A stretch of 7,948 bases of DNA from NCBI GenBank assembly GCA_000961805.1, contig LADV01000222.1, forward strand, positions 1 to 7,948, read 5' to 3'. The position numbers and the translations under genes are program-made. This document shows, piece by piece, positions 5,780 through 7,948 of this stretch. The notes under the pieces were generated by a model, which did no database searches, was not told where the DNA came from, and saw nothing but the letters and a program-made list of their open reading frames with translations. The DNA is from Peptococcaceae bacterium BRH_c23. GTDB taxonomy: Bacteria > Bacillota_B > Desulfitobacteriia > Desulfitobacteriales > Desulfitobacteriaceae. Within the stretch, counting starts at the first letter, position 1. Every line of letters begins with the position of its first letter.

Positions 5780-7742
5780 TCACAATCCCCTCTCTTCTTG
5801 ACAGTATCCGGAGGCAATGATCTCGAAGAACTCTTCAATAAAAACCGTACCAAACTCCGTCTCACTCGTCACTTTATCCTGATTTACGGTGATCTCTGGG
5901 TTGGCTATGCCCGCCTTATGGGCATTTTCTATGACAATTTCCTTACCCCTCGTTAGAATTCTCTCGCAGGCGTCATCATAGTACATAAAGGCCTCGCAGC
6001 CCCATGGAGCGTGGACTTTGAACCCCGGTTTAATTAAGGCAGTGATCTTCTCGCTAACCTTTCCCATGGCTGCCCCGATCGCACTAGCTACTTCACTGTG
6101 CTCAGGAATTATCATTTCGGTATTTAATAGCTGACCCACCGCAGGTAAATAGGCTTTTACGGGAGCTCCGATCGCGACAATTGGGTAATTCAAGTTGATT
6201 GGAATACGTATATCCGAGTCCATTGCTTGCTTGAAAAAAGGCTCTAGGAAAAACTTAAAGTTCGCATCCTTCAAATCGAGCTGATAACCTTGTTTGGAAG
6301 CAATACTCTGCAGCGTAGAAAGAGCCAGTGATTGAGTCATCGTCTCTAGACATTTTGTGGCAAAACTCTCATGACTACAGCCATAGGTATTAGCAAGGAT
6401 TCTTGCTCCTTCGAGTGCAGCCTCGACATTCCATTTTTTCAAAAGACCAAGGCAATGCAGGGCATCTGTCGGAGTAAACGAAATACGCCCAATAATTCCC
6501 GCTTGTTCGAGAGAACTAAGCGCAAATGGGCTGACGTATTTCCCAATTCGTTCTTTTAAAATCAGGCCATTATGGGGCCCATCCTCAAGTGCCTTGACAA
6601 TCAAGCTTTCATCCCGGCTTAATCTTTCTAAAGTACGAGGGGGTTTAACGATTATCCAGCAATCCATGGTTTGGGCGTTAAAGCTACTCCCGTTACTCAA
6701 GGGTTTTGAGCTTTGGATTTCCCTAAGCTCCTTCACTAAATAGGGATAGTGCAAGCTAATAACACTCAGCGGCCTCACGCGAGTTGGGCCAATACCGAGC
6801 TGACCCTTTCCTTGAACTGTAATATAACTATCCCCGCCGATCCCAAATGTACTGATTCCCGCTGTATTGATATGGGTTTTCCACCCTGCGACGATGGCTC
6901 CTTCGTCATGCATTCTCCAACATTTATGCTTGACGATTCCGATGTCAGAGGTAGTGCCGCCCATATCCAGCGTTAAGAACGTTTCCAAACCCGAGAGAAA
7001 CATTGCGCCGACAATACTTGCGGCCGGTCCCGACAGGATTGTCTCAATGGGCTTTTCGAGTGCTTTTTCTTCCCTAATTAAAGATCCGTCCCCTTTTACT
7101 ACCAACATGGGAACTTCAATTTTCTTTCTTTTAAGCACTTGTTTCACGGCTTTTAACAAGTCGGCGATGATTGGCAACAATTTAGCATTCAAGCAGGCCG
7201 TTACAGTCCGTTCATAGAGCCCGATACTTGAGCTTAGCTCGTGGCCACATACTATAGGGACATCCCATTCCCTTCGCACTAACTCTTTAGCTTGATTCTC
7301 ATGCTCCGGATTTCTGATACTAAAAATCCCGGAGATAGCCAAAGTATCCACTTCACCTTTCATTTGCCCGATGACGTTGATAAGCTCATCCGTGTCAAGT
7401 TCACATTTTGCCATTCCAAGCCCATCGTGTCCGCCTGAAACCATACTAATCTTATGGGCTGGGTAAATTCCGGCAGGTTTATTGCCGATCAGAATCAACC
7501 CTACTTTACCACCACGTCCTTCCACGATCGCATTGGTAGCGAGGGTTGTCGAAAGAGAAACCATCTTAAATCTGTAAAGGATCAAATTCCCCTATGTTAT
7601 CAATGCACTCTTCGATCCCAATCGTCAGATCCTGGGGTGTTGTAAAGGCTTTGGCCTTAGCGACGACCACTTTGTCCTCAAAATCCAAGAGCACACCGTC
7701 CGTATAGGTTCCTCCGGTATCGATTCCTAAAATAAAGGACAC
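5780..7742 (-). pseudogene. Hydantoinase/oxoprolinase-family ATPase (HyuA-like), single-base frameshift
   Basis: ASKHA-fold ATPase of the HyuA/OplA family, whose classical members do ATP-dependent ring opening of hydantoins or 5-oxoproline. The substrate here is unknown. Start is GTG at 7742, 8 bases after GAGGAG. The first part reads GIDTGGTYTDG (residues 6-16) and stops at TAA 7566-7568. The rest continues in another frame from KMVSLSTTLATNAIVEGRGGKVG to the stop at 5780. Dropping one T from the run at 7568-7570 joins both into 653 residues, a normal length. The second half holds KGDGSL (216-221), SGPAAS (237-242), LDMGGTTSD (258-266), GIGGDS (300-305) and a C-terminal PEHSEVASAIGAAMG. The paralogous fragment at 4749-4967 has no extra base at this place, which supports a true insertion or sequencing error in this copy. 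Without repair, the second frame (possible TTG 7585 or ATG 7564 starts) lacks the first ATPase motif. No HyuB gene is visible; the next gene is DUF1638, 2 bases on. Confidence 0.88.
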
Positions 7743-7750
7743 TGTTTTCA

Positions 7751-7756
7751 CTCCTC
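7751..7756 (-). promoter_or_regulatory. Ribosome binding site deciding the hydantoinase start
   Basis: The minus strand has GAGGAG, then 8 bases, then GTG at 7742. A further in-frame GTG at 7751 overlaps the end of the site and so cannot use it. The chosen start also matches the ATG of the paralogous fragment residue for residue. Confidence 0.7.
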
Positions 7757-7802
7757 TTTTACAGAAATGGGTTTACTCCTCGATACTATGTACAACATTA
7801 AG

Positions 7803-7819
7803 ATGCAATTTTTATGCCA
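7803..7819 (-). promoter_or_regulatory. -24/-12 (sigma-54) promoter of the hydantoinase-DUF1638 operon
   Basis: The minus strand reads TGGCAT-AAAAA-TTGCAT. The GG and GC are separated by exactly 10 bases, and both boxes closely match TGGCAC-N5-TTGCW. Transcription would start near 7793, giving a leader of about 50 bases before the GTG at 7742. I saw no convincing sigma-A promoter in the same gap. If real, the operon needs an activator of the enhancer-binding type and is induced, not constitutive. Confidence 0.62.
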
Positions 7820-7911
7820 TCGGTAAATATTGATACTCTCACAGGGATGGAGGGGCAGTCAAGTCAACTTTAACTTTATCTTTAATTTTAAGTCATTTCC
7901 GACTCCTGTGA

Positions 7912-7940
7912 ACTCGTTCAGCTAAAGCTGAACATCGAGT
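7912..7940. repeat. Palindrome upstream of the operon, possible activator site or RNA hairpin
   Basis: The core GTTCAGCTAAAGCTGAAC (7916-7933) has 8-base arms around AA. Outer ACTCG and CGAGT extend the symmetry, with a 3-base bulge (ATC on the plus strand) on one side. The centre is about 130 bases upstream of the predicted sigma-54 start, a usual distance for an enhancer-like activator site. It could instead be a hairpin in a transcript of the gene beyond the right edge or part of a dispersed repeat. There is no T run beside it. Confidence 0.5.
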
Positions 7941-7948
7941 CTTCGGTG

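Noticed and set aside
5684..5956. Plus-strand 90-residue frame across the hydantoinase-DUF1638 junction
   Set aside because: Lies opposite two well-supported genes, has no recognisable domain, and is explained by antisense codon structure.
7560..7590. Programmed +1 frameshift at ATT TAA G
   Set aside because: The stimulatory Shine-Dalgarno-like element is too far upstream, the slip would pair poorly, and the paralogue reads the region without a shift. A plain insertion is simpler.
1..7948. CRISPR array, tRNA or rRNA gene, complete transposon
   Set aside because: No regularly spaced repeats, no tRNA-like fold or CCA-ended cloverleaf, no rRNA sequence and no transposase frame were seen on either strand.

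Overview
The window looks like chromosomal DNA of a low-to-medium-GC, spore-former-type Clostridia, most likely the Desulfosporosinus/Desulfitobacterium group. The reasons are an isoleucyl-tRNA synthetase of the type 2 (eukaryotic-like) form under a T-box leader, AGGAGG-type ribosome sites, a -24/-12 (sigma-54) promoter, and a hydantoinase-like ATPase paired with a DUF1638 protein. The genus is an inference from gene content, not a database match.

Layout: 1-2805 (minus) is ileS, open to the left edge and lacking only its C-terminal end. Its leader (about 3136-2806) holds a complete T-box riboswitch with an AUC specifier, a UGGU-type T-box sequence and an intrinsic terminator, driven by a good sigma-A promoter at 3143-3172. 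Positions 3173-3435 hold no supportable gene. Positions 3436-4487 (plus) are a decayed sensor histidine kinase: its N-terminus is missing, and a tandem 5-base duplication (TTGGT twice) at 3732-3741 breaks the frame inside HAMP. Positions 4488-4715 are non-coding. Positions 4749-4967 (minus) are a 5' fragment of a hydantoinase/oxoprolinase-family gene that ends in a strong terminator. Positions 5130-7742 (minus) are a tightly spaced two-gene unit: a full-length hydantoinase/oxoprolinase-family gene with a one-base frameshift near codon 58, then a DUF1638 gene two bases downstream. A -24/-12 promoter lies about 60 bases upstream of the first start, and an 18-base palindrome about 100 bases further up could bind an activator.

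How the parts relate: ileS is housekeeping, controlled by uncharged tRNA-Ile. The hydantoinase-like ATPase and DUF1638 protein look co-transcribed and probably act together in an uncharacterised process. The usual HyuB partner is not in the window. The short fragment at 4749-4967 matches the start of the large gene at about 74% DNA and 80% protein identity with many silent changes, so it comes from an older paralogue, not a recent duplication. Two independent frame breaks and two truncations in 5 kb suggest gene decay between ileS and this operon. Sequencing or assembly error cannot be excluded for the single-base shift.
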